This document shows positions 35,984-44,952 of a DNA stretch of 64,000 bases, in pieces. The notes under the pieces were generated by a model, which was not told where the DNA came from, searched no databases, and worked only from the letters and a program-made list of their open reading frames with translations. Position 1 is the stretch's first letter; each line of letters opens with the position of its first letter. The translations under genes were made by a program, and so were the position numbers. Source of the DNA: an uncultured Pelagibacteraceae bacterium (lineage in GTDB: Bacteria > Pseudomonadota > Alphaproteobacteria > Pelagibacterales > Pelagibacteraceae); assembly GCA_902582345.1 (NCBI GenBank), contig CACHRU010000005.1, positions 1 through 64,000 of the forward strand. Reading direction: 5' to 3'.

Positions 35984-36698
35984 AAAAATATTAATTACTG
36001 GTGGAACCGGAGGAATAGGAAACGCACTAGTAAAAAAATTCATTGAACTCGGTGGCAGTGTATTAGCAACTGGTACAAAAATAGATAAATTAGATGAATT
36101 AAAAAAAAATTTTAACGGAGTTCTTACAAAAAAATTTGACATATCTGAACATTCAAATATTGAAAATTTTATCGAAAATATCAACCAGGAACTCGGTGGA
36201 ATAGATATTTTGATTAATAATGCAGGTCTTAATAAAGATAATCTTTCTTTGAGAATGAAAGAAGATGAATGGAAAAAAGTTATAGACATAAATTTAACAT
36301 CAACTTTTTTACTTACAAAATATTCAATAAAAAAAATGTTAAAAAATAAATTCGGTAGGGTGATTAACATCACGTCAATAGTTGGTCATTCGGGTAATTT
36401 GGGACAATCAAACTACTCTGCCTCAAAAGCAGGTATAATTGGGATGTCAAAAAGCCTGGCGATAGAATATGCAAAAAAAAATATTACAATAAACTGTGTA
36501 TCCCCAGGATTTATAGAAACTAAAATGACTGAGGGTATTGCTGAAAAAGTAAGATTGACTTTAACTTCAAGAATTCCAATGGCTAGACTAGGAACTGGAG
36601 AGGATGTTTCTAACTGCGTTGCATTTTTAGCCTCAGATTTGTCATCGTACATTACAGGAGAAACAATACATGTTAATGGTGGAATGTATATGGCTTGA
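35967..36698 (+). CDS. fabG: 3-oxoacyl-ACP reductase
   Basis: A 243-residue short-chain dehydrogenase that reduces 3-oxoacyl-ACP with NADPH. Cofactor loop TGGTGGIG at 11-18, NNAG at 84-87, catalytic triad S137, Y150 and K154 (YSASK). The C-terminus YITGETIHVNGGMYMA is characteristic of FabG. Translation is coupled to fabD by a 17-base overlap. Its stop codon lies inside the -35 of the acpP promoter. Confidence 0.97.
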   Translation: MNFKNKKILITGGTGGIGNALVKKFIELGGSVLATGTKIDKLDELKKNFNGVLTKKFDISEHSNIENFIENINQELGGIDILINNAGLNKDNLSLRMKEDEWKKVIDINLTSTFLLTKYSIKKMLKNKFGRVINITSIVGHSGNLGQSNYSASKAGIIGMSKSLAIEYAKKNITINCVSPGFIETKMTEGIAEKVRLTLTSRIPMARLGTGEDVSNCVAFLASDLSSYITGETIHVNGGMYMA

Positions 36699-36722
36699 CA
36701 AACCGTATGAATAATTTAATAA
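36695..36722 (+). promoter_or_regulatory. Candidate promoter of acpP
   Basis: A perfect TTGACA at 36695-36700 overlaps the fabG stop codon; TAATAA follows after 16 bases at 36717-36722. The predicted leader is about 28 bases. A separate promoter would allow the high acyl carrier protein level that cells need relative to FabD and FabG. Confidence 0.6.
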
Positions 36723-36756
36723 GATTTTTATATTAAAATCAAAAATAAGGATTTAA

Positions 36757-36999
36757 ATGTCAAAAGATATAAATTCAAAAGTAAAAAAAATAGTTGCGGA
36801 CCATCTAGGCGTTGAAGAAGAAAAGGTTACAGACGAAGCAAGCTTTATCGATGATCTTGGTGCTGATAGTTTAGATACTGTAGAATTAGTAATGGCTTTC
36901 GAAGAAGAATTTGGTTCAGAAATTTCTGATAGTGAAGCTGAAAAAATACTTACAGTTGGGGATGCAATTAAATTTATTGAGAGTAAATCAGCTCAATAA
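36757..36999 (+). CDS. acpP: Acyl carrier protein
   Basis: An acidic 80-residue carrier of growing acyl chains. Phosphopantetheine attaches at S38 in GADSLD. Helix II reads [13 protein letters not shown], the surface recognised by Fab enzymes. In many alphaproteobacteria fabF follows directly; here gmk follows after 13 bases. Confidence 0.98.
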   Translation: MSKDINSKVKKIVADHLGVEEEKVTDEASFIDDLGADSLDTVELVMAFEEEFGSEISDSEAEKILTVGDAIKFIESKSAQ

Positions 37000-37012
37000 T
37001 TTTAAGTTCTAA

Positions 37013-37609
37013 ATGAAACCTAAACAAGACAGCGTCATGCTTGTCCTCTCCTCTCCTTCAGGAGCGGGGAAAACTACCATTTCAAAAAAAATTCAGCAAA
37101 AATACCCTGACTTTAAAATTTCGGTTTCTCACACAACTAGAAAACCAAGACCTAACGAAATTGACGGGGTAGATTATCATTTTGTTGATGAAAAAAAATT
37201 TAAAGAGTTAATTAATGAAAATCAATTTTATGAATATGCAAAAATATTTGACAATTATTATGGAACTTCAAGAAAATCAATTAAAGTTCTTCAAGAAAAA
37301 AATTATAATATTTTGTTTGATATTGATTGGCAGGGCACTCAACAATTAGCAAAATTTAAAGATTTAGACTTATTAAAAATATTTATATTGCCTCCTGATA
37401 AAGATGAACTCAAAAATAGATTGGCTCAAAGAAATCAAGATAAAGAAGAGGTAATAGAACAAAGACTCCAACATTATTCAAAGGACATAATGCATTGGGC
37501 TGATTATGATTATGTTGTAACAAATGATAATCTGGAAAATTGTTTTAAGCAGATTGAAAAAATAATTGCTGAAAAAAGCTCATCACCGATCACTAATCTT
37601 TTCAAATAA
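37013..37609 (+). CDS. gmk: Guanylate kinase
   Basis: A 198-residue enzyme phosphorylating GMP to GDP. P-loop SSPSGAGKTT at residues 13-22, GMP-binding SHTTRKPRPNEIDGVDYHF, and LFDIDWQGTQQL. It ends the fabD-fabG-acpP-gmk run. Its last 27 bases overlap rsmA on the opposite strand, the longest convergent overlap in the window, so the C-termini of both proteins are encoded by the same DNA. Confidence 0.97.
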   Translation: MKPKQDSVMLVLSSPSGAGKTTISKKIQQKYPDFKISVSHTTRKPRPNEIDGVDYHFVDEKKFKELINENQFYEYAKIFDNYYGTSRKSIKVLQEKNYNILFDIDWQGTQQLAKFKDLDLLKIFILPPDKDELKNRLAQRNQDKEEVIEQRLQHYSKDIMHWADYDYVVTNDNLENCFKQIEKIIAEKSSSPITNLFK

Positions 37610-38380
37610 GTATACAATTTTATAATAGTCATTTTCACTAACGTCCCCAGGTCTCATTGAAAGGTTTAAATTTAGTTTTGAAATTATTTCAACAGAATCC
37701 CCAAAAATATTTTTTAGAGGTTTATTTATCATTTTTCTCTTACCTGAGAAAAAGATTTGAGTTATTTTTTCTAAATTTTTGATATTTTTGATTTTAAAAT
37801 TTAATTTTTTTTTTGGTTTAAAAAGCAAAACTGTTGAATTCACTTTTGGCCTCGGAAAAAAACAATTATTTGAAACATCAAAACATTTTGTTACATTAAG
37901 TTTAAATTTCGTAATTATTGATAATCTACCATAATCTTTTTCACCAACTTTTGCTTTTATTTTATTTCCAACTTCTTTTTGAAACATAAAGATTAGTTTA
38001 GAAAAAATGATTGGGTAATTTTTTAATCTTAAAAATTTTATTAAAATTTGAGAGGAAACATTGTATGGTAGGTTTCCAAATACTAAAGTATTTCTTTTTA
38101 ATAACCTTTCTAATTCTAATTTTAAAAAATCTTTATTTATAATAGATATATTATCGTAATTTTTAAATTTTGATTTTAAAAGATTTGCTAATTTTTGATC
38201 CTTTTCTATTAAAATCATACTTTTTGGTTTTTGCTTAATTATTTGCTCAGTCAAGTTTCCACTTCCTGGACCTATTTCTAATATATTTTTTCCTGCAATT
38301 TTTGTTATTGAAGTAATCTTTTTTATAATATTTGAATCAATTAAAAAATTTTGCCCTAAAGACTTTTTATAATACGACAT
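37583..38380 (-). CDS. rsmA: 16S rRNA (adenine1518/1519-N6)-dimethyltransferase
   Basis: A 265-residue KsgA family enzyme dimethylating the two adjacent adenines in helix 45 of 16S rRNA. The N-terminus KSLGQNFLIDSNIIKKI, the SAM motif EIGPGSGNLT and the catalytic NLPYNVSSQIL are all present. Last gene of the lptF-to-rsmA operon, overlapping pdxA by 14 bases at its start. Overlaps gmk at the 3' end. Confidence 0.96.
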   Translation of the reverse strand: MSYYKKSLGQNFLIDSNIIKKITSITKIAGKNILEIGPGSGNLTEQIIKQKPKSMILIEKDQKLANLLKSKFKNYDNISIINKDFLKLELERLLKRNTLVFGNLPYNVSSQILIKFLRLKNYPIIFSKLIFMFQKEVGNKIKAKVGEKDYGRLSIITKFKLNVTKCFDVSNNCFFPRPKVNSTVLLFKPKKKLNFKIKNIKNLEKITQIFFSGKRKMINKPLKNIFGDSVEIISKLNLNLSMRPGDVSENDYYKIVYLFEKISDR

Positions 38381-39332
38381 TTATTTTTTTTAAGATAAAT
38401 TTTATACATTTTTCTAAACTTTTTGAGTCTGCTTTGTTTTTCTTAATAATATTTTCAGCTGTTCCATGATCTGGAGATCCACGCAAATATTTTAAACCAA
38501 ATGTTAGATTAATGGCGTCAAAATTATACAATGCCTTAAATTGAGGTAAAATTTGATCATGATACATTCCAACTATAACATCAAATTTTTTTTTGTTTAA
38601 AAATATTGTGTCAGCTGAATAGGGACCTGAAATATTAGTTGTTTTTTTTAAAAATTTTATAGCAGGAATAATAATTTTTTTTTCTTCAGAATTAGATCGT
38701 AATTCACTATTATGTGGATTTAAACCCAAAATAGCTATTTTAGGTTTTTTTTTAAAAATTTTTTTATAGTAGACATTTAATATTTTAATCTTAGTTACAA
38801 TTAATCTTTTTGATATTTTTTTTGAGACTTCTTTTAGTTCAATATGTGTAGTTATAGGTACAACCGAGATATCCTTGTTGTATAAAAACATTACTTCACT
38901 ATTGGTTAATGAACTTTTTTTTGCTAAATATTCAGTAACTCCAATACTCATTTTGTCGAAAGTTTTTTTTTTGTTTATCGGGCAGTTTATAATGCCGTGA
39001 ATTTTCTTTTTTGTCGCTAAGTTATGAGCTAAGTTTAAACATTTTAAAACATATTTTTTAGCGTCATTGTCTCTTACAGAAAAAGCATTATTAAAATTTA
39101 AAGGAATATCAATAATTTGAAGTTTTTTACTATTTGAAAGTGAGTTAAATTTTTCTACTCTTTCTATAGGTATACTTTTCTTTAATATTTTTAATTGGTT
39201 TTTAATCAATTTAAAACTACCTATTAAAAAAATCTTTTTTTTCGATAAATTATTTAACTTTGACCATGCTTTCGCAATTATTTCTGAATTGATACTTCTT
39301 GGCTCCCCAAGAATGACTGCAATTTTTTTCAT
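38367..39332 (-). CDS. pdxA: 4-hydroxythreonine-4-phosphate dehydrogenase PdxA
   Basis: A 321-residue NAD-dependent dehydrogenase of the PdxA family, which acts in pyridoxal phosphate synthesis. Visible are AVILGEPRSIN at the N-terminus, NCPINKKKTFD, the metal ligands in LGLNPHNSE and GMYHDQILPQFKAL, and LRGSPDHGTAENI. It sits between surA and rsmA as in many proteobacteria (surA-pdxA-rsmA). pdxJ is not in the window. The GEP start differs a little from the usual GDPAGI, but the metal-binding histidines are intact. Confidence 0.93.
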   Translation of the reverse strand: MKKIAVILGEPRSINSEIIAKAWSKLNNLSKKKIFLIGSFKLIKNQLKILKKSIPIERVEKFNSLSNSKKLQIIDIPLNFNNAFSVRDNDAKKYVLKCLNLAHNLATKKKIHGIINCPINKKKTFDKMSIGVTEYLAKKSSLTNSEVMFLYNKDISVVPITTHIELKEVSKKISKRLIVTKIKILNVYYKKIFKKKPKIAILGLNPHNSELRSNSEEKKIIIPAIKFLKKTTNISGPYSADTIFLNKKKFDVIVGMYHDQILPQFKALYNFDAINLTFGLKYLRGSPDHGTAENIIKKNKADSKSLEKCIKFILKKINVVL

Positions 39333-40270
39333 TTTTTCATTTCAATGAAAGTATTATTTTCAACATTTACAAGATGTGTTCTTGAAAATAGATTTAACTT
39401 TTCATTTTTTTTCTTATTAACAATATTTTCTTTAATTTTTTTTGCATCAGTATTTATATTTTTATTATATCTTAAATCATTTACCTTTAAAAAAATAATG
39501 GAGTTACCATCCACTATTGGATCAGAAATTTCTCCTTTTTTTAAATTTTTAAGTTTTTGCAGATAATTAACAGATAAACTTTTTTCAGATATCCAACCTA
39601 AATTACCTTTGTTATCTTTTGTGGGTGACTTACTAAATTTAGATACAGCTACACTGAAACTCTCTTTCAAAATTGTTTCTTTGATTTGTTTTATAAAACT
39701 ATCTTGATTTTCTGATATAACATTAAGCTGTATCTCAGAAAGATTGAATTCTTTTAAATTTCTCTCTGAACTAATTATTTTTTCTAATTCATTATCTATT
39801 TCAATCATGTTTAAATCAATTTGATTTTTATATAGTGAAAATATTAGAGTATTCCAAATTAAATTTGTCTTATATTTATCTTCAAAAAGCTCGTAATTTA
39901 AATTATTATTATTAAAAAATTTTTTTAAATCAGACCTTGAAATACCTAAACTATTTGAAACTTTATTTAAATAATTATCTAAATCACTTCTATTGAATCT
40001 TTCAATCTTATATTTTTCAATTTCATTTTTTTTAAGATAATAATTTTTAAGCGAGTTCAACGCGGAATTTTTACTAATATTTATATTTTCTTGATTTATT
40101 TCTTTTTTATTTAAAATAAGATTCGTTAAAATTTCATTTCTTAAATCACCTTCAGTTACTATTTGATTTCCTACTTTTAAAATTATTGAATTTGAAACTT
40201 TACCAGATACTTCTACTGCAAAAGAAAAAAAAATTATTACTAAAGAAAAAAATTTTTTATAGGATCTCAT
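39329..40270 (-). CDS. surA: SurA-like periplasmic peptidyl-prolyl isomerase/chaperone
   Basis: A 313-residue protein with a signal peptide (about residues 1-23), a SurA N-terminal domain (ILKVGNQIVTEGDLRNEI) and a single parvulin domain near residues 170-255 (FSKSPTKDNKGNLGWISEKSL, then KKGEISDPIVDGNSIIFLKV). E. coli SurA has two parvulin domains, so this is a short form. It escorts outer-membrane proteins including LptD, whose gene overlaps it by 4 bases. Confidence 0.9.
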   Translation of the reverse strand: MRSYKKFFSLVIIFFSFAVEVSGKVSNSIILKVGNQIVTEGDLRNEILTNLILNKKEINQENINISKNSALNSLKNYYLKKNEIEKYKIERFNRSDLDNYLNKVSNSLGISRSDLKKFFNNNNLNYELFEDKYKTNLIWNTLIFSLYKNQIDLNMIEIDNELEKIISSERNLKEFNLSEIQLNVISENQDSFIKQIKETILKESFSVAVSKFSKSPTKDNKGNLGWISEKSLSVNYLQKLKNLKKGEISDPIVDGNSIIFLKVNDLRYNKNINTDAKKIKENIVNKKKNEKLNLFSRTHLVNVENNTFIEMKK

Positions 40271-42609
40271 CTATCAAATTTAGGACTGTTAATATCACCA
40301 ATTGGGACAATTGAAATTGTAAACATTAGAGAATTTTCAGGCTCAATATCTCTGTCAGTATAAAATTCTCGTCTATAAAGTATACCAGCTTTAAGACAAT
40401 CGTTGATATAGTTATAACTTAAATTATAAAATTCAGCTGAATTTGTTAAAAGATTTCTTTTTGTAGAAAAATCAATACTTCCTGTATCATTTAAATTAAC
40501 CTCAAACTTAGTTTTGATATATTCTTGATTTCCTATATGATTTTTTTCTTCTAAATATCCAATATTAAATTTAGTATTATTAGATATAAAATCAGAGGAT
40601 ATTTCGTTGTAATTAAAATCGTTATAATTTTGGTCTAAAGAGAAGTTGTAATTTAATTTCAAGTTTTTACTTATTAAATAATTTGACTCGCCTACAACGT
40701 CTGAAAATCTTTGATTTAACGAGGTTTTAGGATTTATTTTTTCGTTTTCTTCTGAATTTATAACTTGACCGATTGCTAATGCAAATTTTTCTTCACCAAT
40801 AACCCCATCTTCAAATAAAGTATTGTTTTTGTATTCAACTCCTAAAGCTGCACTTAACCCAGTTTCTATAACATCTATGTCTTGAGTTTTGTTAAAATTA
40901 AATAAATTTGAGTATTTTAATGGATTTCCAGTATCTAATCTTCTCATATGACCAGGGGCATATCTTAACAATAACTTTGGTTTTATAAGATGATTACTAT
41001 TTGTTTTTAAGTTATTTTTATAAAAAGATAAATCTGCAAGGTAACCAAATGCTGCCGATAACTCAGAATTTAATTTATCTGTTTTATAGTTACTTGCATT
41101 TTTTGCTTCATAATTCACAGTTTTTAATAAAGTTTTAAACTGATTTTGTACTCCAAAAGAATTACTCCATTTATTTGATTGCCATTCGAAATCATTAACA
41201 AATAACTCAGTTTGTTTATTTACATCATAATTCCTTACTCTAAAATTTGAAGTAAAATCCATTATTCCATAATTCTCATCCACAAAAAGATTTTTATTGA
41301 TAGTCAAATAAGGAAATAGATATTCATATTTTGAATTATTTTCTACTGTCATGTCTTCAAATGCACTTATCGATGCCCCAAAATATAAATCTTCTTTTTG
41401 ATAATCAAATTCAATATTATTTTCTAAAACGTCTATTTCGCTTTTAGCTAGCAGCGTGTCAATATCATGAGCCTTCAAATACGTGTCATTAGAAGTCGTT
41501 TGTATATCCAAATTGAAATTGCTGATAGACTCATTTTGGCCAATCAAAGATCTACTATATTTTGAAAAAAAATGTGAACGAGATCCTTTAGTTTTTACAG
41601 CGGTATTATCTTTATAACCTTCGGTATAACCACTATCAATGATTAAATATGAATTCTCAAATGCTTGTCTATATTCAGCTAGCACTAAAGGGTTTTCTCT
41701 GCCGTAAAGTTTCGGCGTAAAAGTCAGATCTTTATCGTTTGATATATTTAAGTAATATGGAACTGTAACACTTGCCCCTAAACTTGTACTATCATTTAAA
41801 GAAGGTATCAAAAACCCTGACCTTCTTTTAACAGTTGGATCTGGGTGTGATAAATAAGGAAAAAAGAAAATTGGAAAATCATAAACTTTTAATGTTGCAT
41901 TATCGTAGTAAATTGTCTTATTTGCATTATTATGTTTAATTTTATTTGATCTAATCTCCCATGGCGGACATTTTTCTTTGTCTCTTTTTTTACAATAAGT
42001 AAACACACCTTTTTGAAACTCGCTTTCATTTTTTGAAATTATAGCGCTATTAGAAAAAAATCTGGGTTCATTTCTGCTATCTATTTTTAAATCTTTCTGA
42101 TTTAAAAAAGCTTTGACATCAGTTCCAACTATTTTATTTTTTTTTTCATCAATATAAATTTCAGAAAAAAAATAATTATTTTTATTTATGTCATTAACTT
42201 CTATCTTTCCTTTAGAAACAAAAATATTATTTTTTACAGAGTACTGGAAATTTTCAACATTAATGGTGTTCCCATCTATATCATATACTTTTGCAGACTT
42301 TTCAGAGAATATTTTCTTATTTATATTATCAAAAAATATAAGTGAACCTTCTACCCTATAATTGTTTGATGTAATAATCTCTGTTGGTCCTAACGCTTGT
42401 AATAACTGTTTTTTTTTATCATAAATTGCTTCTTCTGTTTTAAGATTATTATTACTCACGTCTTTTGCATTAACATTACCTGATAACCGAACTTCCTGAC
42501 TATCTTTTAAAACTTTGATTTTATTTGAACTTATGTCCAACTCGTTTGCAAAAAGGTTTTTTTGAAGAAACAAACACACTATTAAAAATATTTTAAATTT
42601 ATTTTTCAT
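40267..42609 (-). CDS. lptD: LPS assembly protein LptD
   Basis: A 780-residue outer-membrane barrel that inserts lipopolysaccharide into the outer leaflet. Signal peptide about residues 1-21 (FANE), then an LptA-like jellyroll (residues about 25-200), a plug/linker with two cysteines (TYCKKRDKEKCPPWEIRS), and the barrel beginning at the family motif FPYLSHPDPTVKRRSGFLIP. A third cysteine lies near the C-terminus (NDCLKAG), compatible with a disulfide to the N-terminal domain. Operon position between lptG and surA is the expected one. Confidence 0.94.
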   Translation of the reverse strand: MKNKFKIFLIVCLFLQKNLFANELDISSNKIKVLKDSQEVRLSGNVNAKDVSNNNLKTEEAIYDKKKQLLQALGPTEIITSNNYRVEGSLIFFDNINKKIFSEKSAKVYDIDGNTINVENFQYSVKNNIFVSKGKIEVNDINKNNYFFSEIYIDEKKNKIVGTDVKAFLNQKDLKIDSRNEPRFFSNSAIISKNESEFQKGVFTYCKKRDKEKCPPWEIRSNKIKHNNANKTIYYDNATLKVYDFPIFFFPYLSHPDPTVKRRSGFLIPSLNDSTSLGASVTVPYYLNISNDKDLTFTPKLYGRENPLVLAEYRQAFENSYLIIDSGYTEGYKDNTAVKTKGSRSHFFSKYSRSLIGQNESISNFNLDIQTTSNDTYLKAHDIDTLLAKSEIDVLENNIEFDYQKEDLYFGASISAFEDMTVENNSKYEYLFPYLTINKNLFVDENYGIMDFTSNFRVRNYDVNKQTELFVNDFEWQSNKWSNSFGVQNQFKTLLKTVNYEAKNASNYKTDKLNSELSAAFGYLADLSFYKNNLKTNSNHLIKPKLLLRYAPGHMRRLDTGNPLKYSNLFNFNKTQDIDVIETGLSAALGVEYKNNTLFEDGVIGEEKFALAIGQVINSEENEKINPKTSLNQRFSDVVGESNYLISKNLKLNYNFSLDQNYNDFNYNEISSDFISNNTKFNIGYLEEKNHIGNQEYIKTKFEVNLNDTGSIDFSTKRNLLTNSAEFYNLSYNYINDCLKAGILYRREFYTDRDIEPENSLMFTISIVPIGDINSPKFDR

Positions 42610-43687
42610 TGATTTGAATCACTCCAATTGAACAAAATAACCCAATCGCTATTATTGGCATCCATATAGACAGTATGAGAGAAATTCTGTTGGTTTCTGC
42701 TAGTGCAATTGAAAGGTCTTTGAAAAAGTATATAACAACAACTGAAATAATTGCTATAAAAATATAATAAGTATTCTGAGTTTTTCTAATAGCGCCAACA
42801 GTGAAAATTGATGCAAGAACTACCATCAAAAACAAAAAAATTGGCAAAGAAAGAGAATCATTTAACTTTTTATTAAGTAATTTATTAGTATAACCTTTTT
42901 TAATATATTCATCATATTCTGCAACTAAACTCACAAAAGATATTGTATCTAAATTTTTATAAAGTGAGTTGATTTTACTTTCATCGAAGTTTGAGTCGAT
43001 TTTATATTCTGATAATTCTTCTAGATTATATAAATCGTTTTTAAAGTTATAAATTTTCACCTCTTTTAACATCCATAATTTATTTGAAATATCTGCAGTT
43101 TTTGACTCTATTCTTTTTTGCACTTTATTATTTTTATTAAATTCATATATTGTAAGATCATTTAAAAAGTTACCCTCCAAACTTTTTGCCTTTGTAATTC
43201 TAAAGTTTTTACTATTTATTTCTTTTATCCAAACCCCATTTTTGTTTATCGAAACTAAATGATCAATATCTTTAGAATAAGTAGCTTTTGTTTTTTCATA
43301 AAATTTTATCATTGCTGATGTAATTGGTGTAGCTGCAAATAATATAAAGAGGCCAAAAATAAGTGCAGTGGTTGAAATTATTAAAACTATTTTCCAGTTT
43401 GAAAAACCAAATACTTTCAACGAGAGAAGATCGTTATTTGATTGGAGAGAGAGAAAATAATACATAGAAGCTAAAAAAATTGCAAAAGGGAGTAATTGAA
43501 CTAATAGATTAGGAATGTACATCAACGTTAGTAACAATGGTAAACCAATGCCAACGTTTATATCTTTAAAAAAATTGATTTCCTCAAATAAATTGAGAAT
43601 AAACACAAAACAGAAAATAATTAATAACGAATTCAAAACAATTTTTAAAAAACCTAAAGTTAAATATTTATAAAGAATTTTATTCAT
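42599..43687 (-). CDS. lptG: LPS export permease LptG
   Basis: A 362-residue YjgP/YjgQ family permease with three N-terminal helices, a periplasmic jellyroll and three C-terminal helices. ATP-driven LPS extraction from the inner membrane with LptF and LptB. It overlaps lptF by one base and lptD by 11. The segment NDLLSLKVFGFSNWKIV is the coupling-helix region that contacts LptB. Confidence 0.92.
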   Translation of the reverse strand: MNKILYKYLTLGFLKIVLNSLLIIFCFVFILNLFEEINFFKDINVGIGLPLLLTLMYIPNLLVQLLPFAIFLASMYYFLSLQSNNDLLSLKVFGFSNWKIVLIISTTALIFGLFILFAATPITSAMIKFYEKTKATYSKDIDHLVSINKNGVWIKEINSKNFRITKAKSLEGNFLNDLTIYEFNKNNKVQKRIESKTADISNKLWMLKEVKIYNFKNDLYNLEELSEYKIDSNFDESKINSLYKNLDTISFVSLVAEYDEYIKKGYTNKLLNKKLNDSLSLPIFLFLMVVLASIFTVGAIRKTQNTYYIFIAIISVVVIYFFKDLSIALAETNRISLILSIWMPIIAIGLFCSIGVIQINEK

Positions 43688-44820
43688 TATTTAATTTTCT
43701 CTCTTTTCATTAATCTCAATAGAAAAATATAAGTAATTGGCAAAAGGAAAATTGGTGTTACAAAAAAAGTCATAAAACTTAAAAATGAAAATCCAGAGTA
43801 TCTGACGAAAATTTCTGCCCATACCAGAATTAAAAAACTAATGAAAAAGTATAAATAAGATTTAGAAGATTTTTTTTTATTTTGTCTATTGGCTATAAGT
43901 AGGAAAGAACTTATTAATGCTATAACTGGAATATAGAGCGGCATTCCCAATCTTCTAGAAATAGTTTCAACAACATCTTTTTTTACGTCTTTTGGACAAT
44001 TTAAAAGTTTTTCAGAATTATTATTTTTCAAAACACAATTTATCAAAGTGACCGTGGAAGTCTCTTGCAATTTTGGAAGAATTATTGATCTTGATGATAG
44101 TCTATCAAGTAATAAAGTCGTTTTTTCAAAATTTATATTATTTATTTCTCCATCGAGTTTTTGGGTTTGAATTAAACCATTGAACATTATTAACTTACCA
44201 TCTTTGAAGTATCCATTTTCTGAAATTATTGTCGTGTTACGTGAATTTTCTTGTTCAGATATAATACTTTTAAAAACTTGGCTTTCGTCTCTAATAAAAA
44301 TATTTTTCATCATATTGTTTTGTATACTATCAACATAAAATGTGACTCCTTTAAGTGAGTCACTAAAATCGTTTGTTTTCACGACGGAAGAAATAGACTC
44401 TAAACCCGATGTTTTTATAATTTTCCTAGACTTATTTAATGCAGAAGGTGTTATGAAAGTTGCAAATAACAATTGAAGTATTAAAACTGCAACAGAAACA
44501 TAAAGCAACAAATTTACAAGCTTTATTTTATTTAATCCTGTTGTCCATAAAATTATCAATTCATTTTGTCTTTCAAATTTAATTAAAGACAGTACTAGTG
44601 ATAAGAGAAAAGCCAAAGGAATGAACTTTGTTATAATATTAGTTATATTAAAAAAAGAAAAAGACAAATAGGTAATTACTGAATGTCCATCCTCTACTAT
44701 TAAATCAAGAAAGTTCACCGCCCTAATAGTCCAAGCTATTGTCGTAAAAGCGAATAAAATAGTCAAAAATGATTTAAATATTTCTGCGGTAAAGTATCTA
44801 TAAATTTTGTTTTTTAGCAT
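43687..44820 (-). CDS. lptF: LPS export permease LptF
   Basis: A 377-residue permease of the same family as LptG, with the coupling region KFERQNELIILWTTGLNKIKLV, a periplasmic domain and C-terminal helices. It is the first gene of a six-gene minus-strand operon, lptF-lptG-lptD-surA-pdxA-rsmA, with every junction overlapping. Assignment as LptF rather than LptG follows from gene order. Confidence 0.9.
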   Translation of the reverse strand: MLKNKIYRYFTAEIFKSFLTILFAFTTIAWTIRAVNFLDLIVEDGHSVITYLSFSFFNITNIITKFIPLAFLLSLVLSLIKFERQNELIILWTTGLNKIKLVNLLLYVSVAVLILQLLFATFITPSALNKSRKIIKTSGLESISSVVKTNDFSDSLKGVTFYVDSIQNNMMKNIFIRDESQVFKSIISEQENSRNTTIISENGYFKDGKLIMFNGLIQTQKLDGEINNINFEKTTLLLDRLSSRSIILPKLQETSTVTLINCVLKNNNSEKLLNCPKDVKKDVVETISRRLGMPLYIPVIALISSFLLIANRQNKKKSSKSYLYFFISFLILVWAEIFVRYSGFSFLSFMTFFVTPIFLLPITYIFLLRLMKREKIK

Positions 44821-44836
44821 AACAAATTGATATATA

Positions 44837-44865
44837 TAAATAATGCAACTTTAATAAAAACTCAA
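44837..44865 (-). promoter_or_regulatory. Candidate promoter of the lptF operon
   Basis: On the minus strand TTGAGT (44865-44860), 17 bases, TATTTA (44842-44837), 17 bases before the lptF start. The match is moderate and the leader would be very short. Confidence 0.45.
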
Positions 44866-44896
44866 CCTATGATAGTACAACATTAAGAATATTCCA

Positions 44897-44925
44897 TTGA
44901 AATATGATATATTCGCCCATATATA
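44897..44925 (+). promoter_or_regulatory. Sigma70 promoter of pepA-ndk
   Basis: TTGAAA (44897-44902), a 17-base spacer, TATATA (44920-44925), 27 bases before the pepA start. The element repeats the TTGAAA-N17-TATAWA pattern found before rpsF. Confidence 0.7.
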
Positions 44926-44952
44926 GCAACAAGACCAATAGATTTTAAAATT

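Noticed and set aside
35963-36373. Minus-strand open frame of 136 codons opposite fabG
   Set aside because: fabG has its full catalytic triad on the plus strand; the antisense frame has no recognisable domain.
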